64,000 nucleotides of DNA from Salvia splendens (GCF_004379255.2 NC_056044.1:3559001-3623000); one strand, 5' to 3'. Shown: positions 22,139 to 35,409, counted from the stretch's first letter. Notes: generated by a model from the letters alone, not told the origin. Translations and numbers: made by a program.

Positions 22139-22313
22139 GATAAGAAAAATTAATACTCTCTCTCCCATTAATATTAAGATATTTTTTGTGTATTAAGTAG
22201 GAAATACTAGTAAAATAAGAAAAATTTGCGATAAGAAAAATTAATACTCTCTCCCATTAATATTAAGATATTTTTTGTGTATTAAGTAGGAAATACTAGT
22301 AAAATAAGAAAAA
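22139..22313. repeat. Tandem duplication, about 90-bp unit
   Basis: Units 22139-22229 and 22230-22313 start GATAAGAAAAATTAATACTC and differ mainly by a CT dinucleotide. No coding role. Confidence 0.85.
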
Positions 22314-22393
22314 GAATAAAGTATATAAGATATTATATTCTATTTTGTTAAAAAAAATATAACTGTTATATTCAAAAAGAAATACGACTCAGT

Positions 22394-22485
22394 AGTGGTA
22401 CATATTGAGTATTAAGTAGTTGTGCTTAATATATATTGGAGTGGTACATATTGAGTATTAAGTAGTTGTGCTTAATATATATTGG
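22394..22485. repeat. Tandem duplication, 46-bp unit
   Basis: Two identical 46-bp units, 22394-22439 and 22440-22485, starting AGTGGTACATATTGAG. Lies only 80 bp from the preceding duplication. Confidence 0.9.
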
Positions 22486-23299
22486 TCTGAATTTTATTTT
22501 TGGATATGTGACACTAGTAATTATTAAAATCATTAATAGAACATTTCGTTTGGATTAGAGTTGCATTAAACCCAATACTCGCAGACGGATGAGGATTAAC
22601 AGATAATGTATTGATTTGTGTTGCTTGTTTGTTTCTGCTTATTTTTTGCATTTGTTCGATTTTAGATATTACATTCATTTCGTTGTTGTTTATGTATATT
22701 CTTTGAATTGGTCATGTATTGCTAGCTCATTAATTTTTTTGGTTTGAACATTTATATTACACTAAAAAAATCTTTTATTTCTAACTTGGGATTGGAGGTC
22801 TTGGTTGATGCCTCACTCAATCCTTTGGAAATACTTATATTCTTGTTGGCATGGAAAAGATTATTATTTATTTAAAAAGTGGACAATATATCATTGTCCA
22901 CATTTGCCAATATATTGTCGCTGACTTTGCACTTGGTTGGCAATGAAAAAGAAGTCAGATGATTAATGGAATTTGATTTGCTTTTTGCTAGTAATGTGTA
23001 GAAAAATCTTGCCCTCCGATGTGATATGTAAAAATAATTAAATAGAATCATGCTACTTTAAATTATTTAATCGTGCCTACCTACGAATTTATTGCACTTG
23101 ACATCATGTTAAGAAAAATATTATCTTGTACCATCATCTTAAATTCTTCATTGTGTTCATACGTATGAAAGCATTCCACTCACAAATTCAATAAGAAAAC
23201 AACATCATATATTCATGGTTATTATTATTTTGGTGATTGACAATTACCCGTGGTTAAAACCCTTTATCCAAAAAATTATACACTCAATATTGACTCGTG
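22486..23299. other. Intergenic, no gene seen
   Basis: AT-rich; the start (about 22560-22700) resembles the dispersed repeat seen near 9.9 and 19.5 kb. Nothing else recognised. Confidence 0.5.
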
Positions 23300-24480
23300 C
23301 TAATTTGGCAATCAAAAGCGTCACCCGTAAGTGTACGGGATATGTAGCACGTGGCAAGTTAAAATTATCGATCCTCGAAAACTAAATATTGGGATGAATA
23401 CTATGATGCAATGTCAAACACTATTTAGACTAATGAATGGGGGTTTTTGGTTTTTGTTATCTAAAGACAATAATAAACTAAGTAACAAATACAATTAAGA
23501 TCAAATAACCAAAGAAAGCAAATAAAGAAAGGTTTTCAAATAATATAGGAAAGGTAGGGATATGGATCCGTTGGTATGGATCACGGGGTGTCACCTAGGG
23601 ATTATGCTCAGCTATTGGGTCTCATGCATGGTTAGGAAGGTCGGGACGATTGGATAGACCCCCTCTCGGGTGCATCTAACACGTTGATCGGACTCTAATG
23701 TCGGAGTCTCCTCCCAACACTTCAAGTCCGACTCCCTAAGTCTACGGACCCAAGCCCTCTCTCTAGCTATGCATCTCTCGATCACATAAAACGCATGGAG
23801 TTGTTGATTATTTAACAATCTAATCAAGCATTTCTCAATGACAATAATTAGAACAAGATATATCAAATAGGTAGCTAAGCAATTGGATAATAAGAGCCCA
23901 ATAACCAACAAAACCACACAAAGAGATAGATAAACATAAATCAAGGTTCAACTCATGAATTCCATACATACTTCACCAAATCCCTAAAGAAATCTAGTTA
24001 CTCATGGTCAAAGCCAAACAAAAAGAAATACAAAGGAAATGAAAAAAAAAACATAATAGAAAGATAAACTAGAACTCCCTATAGGTGAGATTGATGGTGG
24101 GGAGTCTTCTCCTTCAATCTCTTGAGAGGAGAAGCTCATTGGCCTTCAAATCCTCTTCATTCTCTTATTCAGCTCTTGATTTTGTAGTGTGGGAGTTATG
24201 ACTCAAATGTGTGAAGTCCCCTCTTATATCCGGAGTGAAAATCAGCAAAATAAAGAGTCTGTGTAAAACGCCCGACCGGGCGATCCACAAATAACAAAAC
24301 GCCTGGGCGGGCGTTTCAAACGCCCGACCGGGCGAACTCTCTGGAATCACCCCGCTCGCTCCGTTTTGCCCGTTTTAACCTGTTTTTACTTCAAAACTCC
24401 AATAAACTCATTACTTCATCTAATTGATGACTAAATGGGTGAAAACCTATAATAAACACCTTAATTCAACAAACACATAG
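23300..24480. mobile_element. Putative non-autonomous retroelement remnant
   Basis: A block of distinctly different composition from its flanks. It starts near a plant-repeat-like phrase (AGCGTCACCCGTAAGTGTAC, 23318-23337) and contains three copies of the GC-rich near-palindrome CGCCCGACCGGGCG or a variant within 24269-24335. Minus-strand frames here encode nothing I recognise. Classification is by composition and pattern only; termini were not found. Confidence 0.3.
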
Positions 24481-26405
24481 ATTAATCACCTCTAAAACCA
24501 TCCTAAACTATGAGTTTGTCAAATATATATTAGAATAATTTTTTTAGAAAAAATACCACTCAATATGGGTTGACATTTGCAACGGTGGAGGATGGGGCCT
24601 ATGGCTTCGTGTATCACGATACCATGATTACCAACCTCCTTTGTTGCCTACGTCAAACCATTCTTGTGCCTAGAAATTACAACCTTATGCATTGTACAAT
24701 TGTATTTAGTTGCAATTGATTTAGTTCTCATTTTGGGTGGATTTTCAGCAATCAGAGTCTCTAAGGTCATTGGTCACTTGGAGGTATTGAATGACTGAGA
24801 ATCTACCTGAGCTGAGAATTGAAGGTTGCATTGCTCAGGGGCGGATCTAGTAAACAATTAGGAGGGGCATTTGCCCCACCTCAAAATTTTCTTCTCCATA
24901 TATATATATTACTATCATTTATAAAATTTATTTCTTTTAATTTTTCACTAAATGCTCCTCAAATTCTTAAATTTTCTTCAAAGGTAAATTTGTCTCCTTC
25001 CCTATAAATTCTTGCCTCCGTCCTTGGCGTTGCTATTGCCCTAAACGAAATATCAATTAAATATATCTTCATAATGATAAAGCACAACTCAATTGGTAAA
25101 ACACTTCGTCCCAATCGAATGGGTCCAATTGGTATTTCATTGGTTGGAAAGTCCAATAGTTTGACAATTAAAATGTAAATTTTCAACCTTGGAAATATTG
25201 ACTCTAATCCATGCACACATTTTGTTATCACTGTTTGACATTTGAGGTTACAATGCTAATGGTCTAACTCGGTCCGGGTTGGGTGTCATTGGGCTTATAC
25301 CGAATTTGTCTTTCATTACCTACCAAATCCAAATGAGTTTTCTCAAAATGAACTTGTCCTGAGATTTCTCGATACTAATCTTGCCACGTAACCAAAACTC
25401 ATAAGCCAAAACTAATTATATGTAGCATTATATTGTCATGAAATTAATTAAGTAGTGATCCTTATCCATCCAATCAAATAATATTTATTAGATTTAATTG
25501 TATCTAAGCCATCAAACCGAACACGACCATATTAGGTGAAAGTCAACATTATTAACCTAAAGGAGGAAAAACACACAATCGACAGTGGACTGTGGTCCTA
25601 ACGGAGTTGGGTAGATAAAATGGTATTAGGCTCAAATTGGTGTTGAAACTTGAAATAACCAAGGCCAAACTTTTGTGTAACATTATGTTTTGTAATTTTA
25701 TAACTGCTTTTTAGGTTAATTGGTAAGTAATCATGACATCCAACCAATTGTGATTACTAAGAATCAAGATTGAGGATGATCATTAACAGATCTAATTCAT
25801 GAAACACTACACTAATTAAAAATAAATGTATGTGTCACAAAATATTCATTATAATAAGTAAAAAAACTTTATTTAGTGTACAACTTTTAAAAATTATTGG
25901 TTAAAACATCTAAATGGAGTCCCCAAAAGGCATTTTAGACATTGTTTGCATCATTAATGGTTTCTGTGACAATCTTAAAGAGAAAAAACTTTGGATCAAG
26001 CTCCAGCTTTCTGAAGTAACAACTATTGTTGAAGATTACACTATCATATTTCACTGTTTTAATCAAATGTTTGATTACTACACAAAAAATCAATCAATGA
26101 ATTTTGTCCCTGTATGGATTGATTACAACATCATCTTTTTACACAAAGAAAAGCTATGGCCAATCTTGTCTGTAGGTTATAAATTCCTCATTTTTCAACC
26201 TTTATCATTGCCATCAATCAAGGGGCTAACAACCATTTATATCATGCAATTGATACTCGCATGTAACAAGACAAAACATACACATATTTTCGTCTCTGAC
26301 GGCTTCACTTTGTCCACACAACTCTAAGCCTTAAACTTCCCAAATCAGAAAATACAATGTCCAAAACATTTGCACCAACAAAACTTACTTAGAATGTACT
26401 TAGTA
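24481..26405. other. Intergenic; one unrecognised 137-codon frame
   Basis: A plus-strand frame at 25914-26327 (137 codons, starts MESPKGILDI) resembles no family I know and has AT-driven composition, so I do not call it a gene. A weak tRNA-like A box (AACTCAATTGGTAAAAC, about 25087) may mark an old SINE. Otherwise nothing seen. Confidence 0.5.
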
Positions 26406-26643
26406 CTCCCTCCGTTCCGCGGTAGTTGAGTCGTTTCATTTTGAGCACTTGTTTTCGAAAAATGATAATAAATAGTTAAAGTAGAGAAAAAGTAAAGTAA
26501 GAAAGAGAATAACTTAGATAAGACTCTTCTCTACATTATTCTCTTTCTTAATTTACTCACTCTCCACTTTAACTATTTATTATCATTTTTTCCAAAACGA
26601 GTGTAGAAAATGAAATGACTCAACTACCCTGAAACGGAGGGAG
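26406..26643. mobile_element. Stowaway-like MITE, 238 bp
   Basis: Ends CTCCCTCCGTTCCGCGGTAG / CTACCCTGAAACGGAGGGAG, flanked by TA; the interior is also inverted (CTTATTTCTC-type pairs around 26515-26530), so the whole element folds on itself. It lies about 180 bp downstream of the DUF1191 stop codon. Confidence 0.85.
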
Positions 26644-26823
26644 TAATATACTAGCATACAAGAATAGTATAATTAATGAACATGGACATTTCCAAAAGCC
26701 AAGGGACAAGTTGTAAAACAACTATACATGAAACATTAACATAAGATACATGATCATTCAAGACAAACACCATCACATTTTGTATGAACACAAATTTTTC
26801 ATCAACAAGATTGATAAATAGAA

Positions 26824-27693
26824 TCAAGGAAGATAACTATTTTCAAGAACTGGCTGTGTTCTAATAGCTGAAGCAAAAGGCATTCTACTTCTCCCATTCC
26901 AAACACACTCCAACCCTTCACTCCTCTCTGATTCTTCCTCCATTCCCTTCATCTTCCTCCTCCTCATCTTCTTCCACACCAAAAACCCTAAAACCACCAA
27001 AATCACCCCAAAACCCCCCAAAACCACCCCCATCTTCCACCATTCCCAAACCCTCTTCCCGTCATTAGGCACGGCGAGGGAGAAGTTGCCCCGCCCCCTC
27101 ACCACGCACCACCCCTCCCTCGTCATGTTGCTCATCTCCAACGTCCCATTCCTATCGAACCTAACACACTTCGCGGCCTCACCAACGTGTTCATACCTCT
27201 TGAAATCCAGCACCAAGTGCTCATCACCTAAAGCCCTAATCTCAATGGCCCCATTCCCACTAGAATCATAAGGTAGAAACCCTAAAACTGGTGCAAGAAA
27301 TGTGTGGTGGGGCACATTGTAGTAAAGCGAAGACCAATTGTCAAGATTTTGATACACTACATTAACTCTCTTAGTGAATGGCCATGGCAATGTCTTTGGT
27401 GGGATTGATAAGGGTCCGTGGCTGAGCCCTTTGCGCCATAGGCTGCTTGTGCGGACTCGGGCCACAGCCAGCTCCATGCCGGAGAAGTTGGCCGGAGGGG
27501 GGACTGAGTACACCTCCCCCGACCGGAGTTTCTTGATATTCTTGAAGGCGTAGTCGTAGAGGAATGAATCTAGAGAATCCCTATTTGATGATGATCCATC
27601 GACAAGGTGCCATAGCCATGAATTCAACATGATGAGAGCGATGAGGCAATCCCTTTTGCAATTGCACCCCATCAAGATTGATGCTATCATCAT
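26824..27693 (-). CDS. DUF1191 family membrane protein
   Basis: Single-exon, 289 residues. Plant-specific DUF1191 proteins are predicted single-pass membrane proteins of unknown function. Seen: a hydrophobic N-terminus (about residues 17-32) that can act as signal peptide, a folded outer region with the conserved SLDSFLYDYAF near residue 40 and LLYD/FLPYDSSGNG near 139-147, one transmembrane segment at about 221-240 (MGVVLGGFGVILVV), and then a basic cytoplasmic stretch (KKMRRRKMKG) and a conserved tail ending in ENSYLP. Two further in-frame ATGs (codons 2 and 8) make the exact start uncertain. The gene lies 1.3 kb downstream of eIF1A on the same strand. Function unknown. Confidence 0.88.
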   Translation of the reverse strand: MMIASILMGCNCKRDCLIALIMLNSWLWHLVDGSSSNRDSLDSFLYDYAFKNIKKLRSGEVYSVPPPANFSGMELAVARVRTSSLWRKGLSHGPLSIPPKTLPWPFTKRVNVVYQNLDNWSSLYYNVPHHTFLAPVLGFLPYDSSGNGAIEIRALGDEHLVLDFKRYEHVGEAAKCVRFDRNGTLEMSNMTREGWCVVRGRGNFSLAVPNDGKRVWEWWKMGVVLGGFGVILVVLGFLVWKKMRRRKMKGMEEESERSEGLECVWNGRSRMPFASAIRTQPVLENSYLP

Positions 27694-28993
27694 TGGTCAT
27701 TTGCATGATTGTGAATTGAAGGTTTCATGATATTGATTTCATGTGTTATAGTATAATACTATAGCTATAGAAAAAACCATAAATCTCAACAAGGTTATGA
27801 GAAAGCAAAATGAAATGAAACTGAATTGTGATATGATATGTGTCCACATTCGTGTGCCGTCTAATTTAAGCTTTTGTTCATGATTTTATGTACAGCTTTC
27901 TTTTTTTGTTTTTTTTGTTATCAATAATAGGGAAATAATTTACTCTACGTTTACATTTGGAAAGATGTTGTCACCTCCTTTTAAATATATGATATGTTCG
28001 CATGTTTGTCGGTGGAAATATCTAAATTGTTAGCATTAAATGTTAATCCACTATATCTTTATTATCGTGTAAAAAATGAAATTATTTATAAATTATAATG
28101 CGTGAATTGTTATTGAATATGTTAAATGAAGAAAGGAAAAATAATTATGAGTTTCATTTTATTATTTTAATACATTATTAATAAAACTCTTATTTCATTT
28201 TTACTATAATAATAAATAGATTATATATATTATTAACTCATACTACTAATATTTTATTACTATATAATTACTACATAATTAATATATAATTATACACGGA
28301 GTATAAAAGTAGAATTACACTTCACTAGCTTTTTCATTTTATAATTCTTTAAATTGTGGTGTATTTTCACATGCTCAATAATTGGAAGAGTGAGAAATGG
28401 AGTTAATAAATAATTTGGGTGTATTTTTCCAAGACACTCAATGATTTGAAGAGAGTGGGAAATGGAGTTGTTAATAATTGGGGTGTTTATAAGTGAAAGG
28501 AGTGCATAAAATTCTAGAAAATCTCTACCATCGAAAATGAAGATAAAATCAGACCATTCCATTAATTTTTTTAAAATTGGACTTGGAATTGCAGGGACCC
28601 ACACGATTCATCAGTTACAAAAAGAAAACTACGGAGTAATAATTTTTGAATTATTTACAATCGAAACTGCATGCATTTTCCTTGCAAGATCTCTATTTAT
28701 AAAAAATTACAAATGGTGAAAGATTGTTAAAATGGAACCAGAAATTCATCAATATTGGTAAGCCTAAAGTTTAAGATGGTTCACAAAATGTCAAACAAAT
28801 CAAGTGTATATATATTGGTTCAAATAATTTCAACAAAGTACATAAAAATTGCATCCTGCAACTTGGACCAAATAAAGCTTTCACCATATTACTCAAAAAC
28901 AGTAGACATGAAGAGATGGAAAAACCACATCAAGAATACAAGAGGCAATCAATGTGTTGCAAGAAATGGCCCTTACAACAAGAGGTGGAGACT
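27694..28993. other. Intergenic between DUF1191 and eIF1A
   Basis: Contains the DUF1191 promoter and the eIF1A 3' flank. An imperfect direct repeat (AAGAGTGAGAAATGGAGTT at 28385 versus AGAGAGTGGGAAATGGAGTT at 28452) lies in a region without coding signal. Confidence 0.5.
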
Positions 28994-29958
28994 CTAGAGT
29001 TTGTCAAGGTCTTCGTCCTCGAATTCAATGTAATCGTCACCAGGGCCATCTTCTTCCTCGTCCAGCCCACCAGCGATGCCCTCGTTCAGCCTGGTGTTCT
29101 CCGGCAGCTCCCCATACGCCTTCAGCAGCCTGGCTTCATCAGGCATGTATTTCAGGATAACATCAGCCTTGTCATCCTGTTGCAAAACACCGTCCATTCA
29201 TCACCAACGCAAATCTAAATATATATATATATATGATTAGATCATTGCCCTCTGATGATCCATCACCACAAACACAAACATATGATTAGATGAACATTGA
29301 ATATATATCAGTTCTTGTTATATTCCAATTTGAAGAATGAGGCATGATTATGACCATCATTGCAACATAAAAATTAGAGATGCAAACAGAGTAATTTAAA
29401 TCTATAACCAATTGAAAGATGAAAGCTTTGGTATACTAAACAAAAATGTCCAAAACAAATTCTCAATAAAAAGGATTAGCAAAATCCCCAAATCAACAAG
29501 GATGTCTTTCACAAACAAACCAGATAATACAATGAGGTCATTTTGCAGCTTCATGTGTATCTATCTTCATCACTACTTATTCCATAAAAACCACAAAACT
29601 ACTAACAATCAAACAAACAAACACGCCATGTTCAAAATTCCCCAATTCAGAACAGGAACAAACCTAAACCACCAATCGGAAACAAAATACTCCATGAATT
29701 AACCTGATAGTCGCGGAGGCTGACGAGGATGATGTCACCGGCGCCAATCCAGACCTTCTTGTGCATCTTTCCGCGGATATGGCAGAGGCGCTTGACGCCG
29801 TCGATACAGGTAGCCTCGCAGCGGCCGTTCCCGAGCATGCGCATGACCTGGGCGTATTCCTGGCCATCTTCCTTGAAGACGAGCTCTCTCTTCTCATCAT
29901 CAGCCTCGTTCTTTCCCCTCTTCCGATTCTTCCCTCCCTTTCCCTTGTTCTTCGGCAT
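28994..29958 (-). CDS. EIF1A: Eukaryotic translation initiation factor 1A (eIF1A)
   Basis: Exon 1 29704-29958, exon 2 28994-29176, phase 0, intron 527 bp (gt/ag); 145 residues, the usual size. eIF1A binds the 40S A site and, with eIF1, promotes scanning and start-codon choice in the cytosol. Seen: the basic N-terminal tail [17 protein letters not shown], an S1-like OB fold including [20 protein letters not shown] and the [18 protein letters not shown] strand pair, and an acidic C-terminal tail ending [14 protein letters not shown]. All expected parts are there, with no break. The intron lies directly after RDYQ. The conserved length, tail and motif order make this identification secure. Confidence 0.97.
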
Positions 29959-31178
29959 CGCTGGAAAACCTAAATCGGACGGCTGCCACCTTTCTTTGCT
30001 TCTTTCTTTTGCAAAAATATTCAGAGAGATTTTGCCTTTTTATCGTTGGGCTTCTCGGCCCGATACTGTTAATCATGATCGATTTCTTATTTATCTCGCA
30101 ATTTTAAAAATTAATTACGAAATTATGAAATAAATTTGCAATTATGTATAACCAAATATTGGGAATTTGGGATCATGTAATATAACACAAATATGTCTTA
30201 AATTAATGGCATGATTGAATAAGTATAAAATCGGGTAATTACACTATTTATAAAATATTTTATTATAGTTTCATATTGGAACAAAAAGATGGATGTTTGC
30301 GTAAATAAGTTTTTTCCAATATGAGATACAAAATATTTCAATATTGAATCAATATTAGTTTCACAAAAAGTTTTATCATAATTCTATTTCGGTACAAAAA
30401 GTTTTATTGCTATTTCGTACTTTCTATATACTATAGGTGAAAAGTTAATGGCATCCAAACATATGTAACAAAATGTATTAAATAATTTGCGAATAAACTT
30501 TTATTTAGTACTTATTTATGCAAATAATAATTTTTTTGTGCCAATATCAAACAGTAATAAAATATTTTATATGAATGGTGTAATTACCATATTAAAATCC
30601 GGTTTACTAAATCGATTAAGATTGTGAATATAAAATTCTTTTAGAGATAATTATACTAATTTTAATCGATTTCTCCCCACCTTGTAATTTAAGGAATATT
30701 TTCTTTTTTCTCTTAAAAAGAACTGTGAATTTTGATCGAGTTTTTGTCCATCTTGCAAATTTAAAAATCAATAAAAAAAATAAAGTATAACATTATTCGC
30801 AGCAAAATATTAAAGTCTGGCTTGCGAATGCTTGTCTTAAATGAATTAAGAAACAATACATGTTAAAAATATATATTACGGTAAATATAAAGATTCAGGT
30901 AAATATATAAACCCAAATTTCAGCTCTCACTTGATACATAATTTCACCCAAATCTATTGAAGCAAATTAGAGCTCTTCAAAAAGGGTAAGGCCTGTCAGA
31001 AACAAACAACCCTATTTACAGCATTCAGCATCACAACAACATCATCTCTCTGTATATCACACAAAAGTATACAGCCTGACTCTTCAAAGTAATTGCAACA
31101 TTTTACTTGATTATATATCATCTCACTTGGAGCTAAAGGGAAAGGGATTTCAAGAGCTCTCTCTCTTTCCCCCCTTCT
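29959..31178. other. Intergenic between eIF1A and the LRB gene
   Basis: About 29959-30070 should hold the eIF1A 5' UTR and promoter; 30900-31178 the LRB 3' UTR. The rest is AT-rich and shows no gene. Confidence 0.55.
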
Positions 31179-34100
31179 CTACGACGAGGCGACGTCGCGT
31201 TTGATGGTGAGCTCGGCTCGGAGATGGAGCATGTCATTGATGAAATAGAGACTGTCGTCGGCCATGAATGAAGTCCACGGAATGCTGAACAGGTTGCGAT
31301 ATCCAACTGCCTTGCCACCGGTGAATGTGTAATTGCCCTTGTATTTGCTGATGTATTCTTCTGTGGGTTTGGATCTGGCAGCGAATTCATAATCAACTGC
31401 GAATGAGACGGAGCCCTTTTCTTGCATCCCTAGGAACAGGCCGAAGCAGTGAAACGAGCTCCCTTGATCCATGTTGCAATGCGCGGATAGGAAGAAGCCT
31501 TGCCCGCCCAAGTGGAACGCTTGAGAATACACCCGCCCTGATGGGAACAGACCAGCGCACTCTTCCCGCTTTAGATCTAAGTAGACTACGCACTGTTGGC
31601 GTGGGACTTCAAACCCTACAACCTTGACCGGCCTGTATTTGTATGATCGCTCCACAAACCGACGGCTAGAGGATGATGACTCCTCTATGGCATGCATTCT
31701 CTGACGATGTGGGGCCTCTGCCTTGAAAAAGAGGGCATCAAGCACAACTTTAGTAGCAAAATCTTGATCGAAGTCATTGCAGGTCAGAACTTTCCTAAGC
31801 TTTCGGGAATTCATGTAAGGGAAACGGATAAAGCGACCCAACCGGGTGCAGAGGATATCACGCCGCTCCTCCAGCTTTTGATAGTGAGTCCTGGTCCACT
31901 TTAGTGCAAAGTCGTAAACTGCATCCTCTGAAGCCACCTGCAGATCATCGCTTGACAGGATTGCTTCGATTCCAGCAAGAGGCAAATTCATAACCTCATC
32001 TTGGAACCTGCTCTCGGTATAAAAAAAACACAAGTGAATGTCCAGCAGGGGCAGAGTAATTAATAATTTAATATAGCCAACAGAAAGTCAAATGATGATT
32101 AACAAAGGGAGATGGGGGGGGGGGAGAACTTACTTTGATATATCTTTGTAGCGTGCAGCTAAGAATTGTTTTGCTGCATCAGTCAGTGGTTGAACTGCAT
32201 CAGCCATAAGGACGCTAGAAGGAAGATCCAGATACAGTAACGCAGACTCTGGAGTCATGGGCAATGTTCTCAGTGAACGACTACAATGTCTCATACATGA
32301 AGCAACCTCAAACTTATCAGCAGCCATTAGCACGTCTAATAAAGCAGGAGCTGTATTGGTGCTTAACTTGTTGCTATACATAAAGTTTAGGAGTTCCATA
32401 AGTGCAGCTTCTTCTGTTACAATGAAAAAAATATGTCACTTACGCAATGCAATTGAGCAATAAATGCAAATAATGACCTGGATAAGCTCCCTTACTAAAT
32501 GCAAGAGAGCAGCTAACATAAATCAGTAACAATATCTGGAAAAACTAAAAAATAACTGGATGAAAATGCTCAGTCAAAAACTGAGGGTCCCAAGTATCAT
32601 CTTGAACTGAATAAAGATATTGAAAAAGCATTTCTGGAACCAAACTTGCAAGCAATAGTTATGCACAAGAAGTAGCTATATGTTTTTGCATAATGCACTA
32701 GATCACGTACCTGAGGCATTAATTCTTAGGGTGACATGTCTCTGTTCTGATTCCATCATACCATTCGAGAACAACTACAAAATGAAGAGTAGAATAAGAA
32801 ATGTGTACATTAATTCTTATAAAGGAAAGCAAATATTAGAAACTAAATCTATGAGTACCTTATAGAAAAATGGACTCTTGGCTGCTAAGATGGGAGAGCT
32901 AATATGCAAAGTTTTCACTCTAATTACTTTTGAACCATCTTCAGACCAATTTGAATCATCACTATGAACAGCTTCATCCCCTGCAACGGTAACATACCAA
33001 ATATAAGCACCAACTCAGAGCAGAAGGAATAAAATAGACCATTAATTCTCTATCAGTAGTTGATATTCAAGAAGTAAGCAACTTCATGGAAACATATGTG
33101 CATTTCCATGTACTTCCTTAAAGAAAATATGATGTATGACGAAAGTAAATCTCTGCCATACAAATGAAGATGAGTCACAAGTTTAATAGGATAACAATAA
33201 GGGAAGAGATTCCTAAATTTAAGGCAAATAGAGACACAAGTTCAGCTAAGTCAATCTGTGACAAGTCAATCTTGTAGTTTATGTTGCAAATTAACAAATT
33301 GTTCACAGGGTTTCATTCGTTAAGCAATATGCATAATCATGGAGGCAATTAATTTCACTCAATTTCACCAAATTGGCTACACTGAATGCACCTATACATA
33401 AACTTGCTATAGATCTATTTGCCGAAGAACATTTCCCGTAGGTACTTTTCTGCTGTAATAACTCACATTCTCCATTCAAACTTAAGGCTAATCATATAAA
33501 TGTCCTAGAATGTTGAAATAATTAATTACTGTGTCGTATTATGATGATCAACTGAAAGTCCAAATCATGATTATATGACAAAGTGTAAGCAATGTAGAAA
33601 TTAATTTCAGTTAAATACCTGATAGATGATCTTCTATCATTGGAATCTCTTCCTCGTCATGATTCTCGTCACCCGCGACATCTTCAGCTTCTGGCTGGCA
33701 GTCTAAAATCTGCTCTTCCGGGCAATTGTTGATATCCAAAGCTGCAAACGAGTGGTACATGTCTGATTAAGGTGAGCACAACCCATGCCATTATAAGAAT
33801 GAGTATAAACCATATACATGTGCACAAAGGGTAGCAAGAAAGTAACGTGCGTCACTAATTGACTTACAGAGAAGACGTGTTAGTTACAATAGAAGCATTT
33901 ACATAGATCATTCATAATAGGATAAATACTCAACACCAAGTTACCAATTAATTCCATTTTTCCTAGCTGAAAGGGCAGCTCGATAGTTAGATACTCAACT
34001 CTCTAGAGTAGCATTTCGCACTATCTACAAATTTAATTTCTAAAAAAAACATGCTAATTTAATTTCTAAAAAAACATACTCAACTCATCTAACTATAGGA

Positions 34101-34701
34101 GCGCACTCTGTACAAATTTAATTTCTAAAAAAACATGCTAAAGAAAGCAAATCTCCAATACCACATAAGACACAGCAGCTGCAAAGACCAGAGCTATTTT
34201 TGTTCAGCATCATTAGATTCCTCCACAACATAAGAATTAGTCAACATTTAAATGATCCATCCACCTCCAGCAACCCTAGTGCAAACTTCAATTTACAGAT
34301 GCTAAGCTATATTTCATTTCTCGAGCTACACCAAATTCAAAACAAGTCAAATTACATCTCATGAATTTTAATTTCATTTTTATTCGAATAACCAAGCAAA
34401 CAACACGATTTCACCAACAACAATAACAGAGCTAAGTTGACTAAAGCAGCTCACCACTTTCCTTCTTGGTCGCATCGCCTCGGCGGCGTTTGCTCTTGCG
34501 CAGCGCCCAATCAGCTAGGGTTTTGCAGCCGTCGTCCTCGGCGGAATCGGCGAGAATCTCGATTCGGAGAACTCGGTCGGAGAAGTTGCTGTCGTTGAAG
34601 GCGAATCCGAAATCAGGGTCGCGGCTGGCGCTGGGGGAGGAGGTGTAGGCGGAGTCCATGACGGCGGTCGGGTCAAACAGATCCTGACCCGAATCCCTCA
34701 T
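31179..34701 (-). CDS. LRB1: BTB/POZ-BACK protein, LRB/POB1 type, six exons
   Basis: Exons 34455-34701, 33619-33741, 32859-32980, 32711-32774, 32134-32413, 31179-32007; all junctions gt/ag and the frame closes at 554 residues. In Arabidopsis, LRB proteins are CUL3 substrate adaptors that drive ubiquitination of phyB/phyD and PIF3 in nuclei. Seen: N-terminal [11 protein letters not shown] and [13 protein letters not shown], a basic KSKRRRGD (NLS-like), an acidic linker (exon 2), the BTB domain ([18 protein letters not shown] to [20 protein letters not shown]), BACK region starting [17 protein letters not shown], and the conserved C-terminal block with [17 protein letters not shown]. An in-frame ATG 33 bp upstream (34734) would add 11 residues; I chose 34701 because MRDSG fits the family start. 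LRB1 versus LRB2 orthology is unresolved. Confidence 0.94.
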
Positions 34702-34754
34702 GATTTTCTCTCTAAAACCTTTCTCGTTATCCACTGAGAAGAGCAGTGTATAAT

Positions 34755-34780
<26 letters not shown>
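34755..34780. repeat. (GA)13 microsatellite in LRB 5' leader
   Basis: A perfect GA run 54-80 bp upstream of the LRB start; on the gene's strand it reads (TC)13. CT-rich runs in plant 5' UTRs/promoters often influence expression level; no direct evidence here. Confidence 0.85.
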
Positions 34781-34786
<6 letters not shown>

Positions 34787-35409
34787 GGATGCTTTGCTTT
34801 GGATTTCAAAGTCTTCTCTCTAATTTGCTTTCAATTTGGTCCAATTTTTCTATGCGTATTTAAATGATTATTTCTAAAAAATTATGATATTTTTGGTTAA
34901 AATGTTTTTGAGAAAATGTAAATTTTGTAGCTATGATTGGTTGGTAAAGTATCCTATTTTTGTGAATAACTATAGTTGGATAATCTGTCTGCTTGTGTTT
35001 CTAATGTTAGAACTCCTTCAAATCTAATAGCTATATCTATATAGATATGATTATCTATCATGCAGTGAATGTTTTCATTATTAATGCATCTACTTCAATT
35101 CGTCTGCATAATTATACAGTTTTTTTTTTCAAAAAAGGAACAATTATTGGAAAAAAATTTTGGTCAACTTCTATTTCGTGGTGCAATTTTAGAAATCATT
35201 CAAAAAAGTAAACCATGAAAGTTGAATTTGTTCAGGCATATTCATGATGAAAAATCCGATCACCTACTTGCCGTATACGACATTGTCTATTAATGAATAA
35301 AATAATATCATTAGGATGAAAAGTTTCAACAACATATGCATTCGATGTTTTTGCTACGTGATCATTGAGAATTTATATGGCTCATTTCATGCATCGGTTT
35401 AAGGGTAAA
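34781..35409. other. LRB upstream region, no gene seen
   Basis: AT-rich DNA that should contain the LRB promoter. No other feature recognised. Confidence 0.5.

Noticed and set aside
25914..26327. 137-codon plus-strand frame
   Set aside because: No recognisable domain, AT-driven amino-acid bias (Ile, Phe, Tyr, Asn) and no supporting context. Kept only as a note in the intergenic entry.
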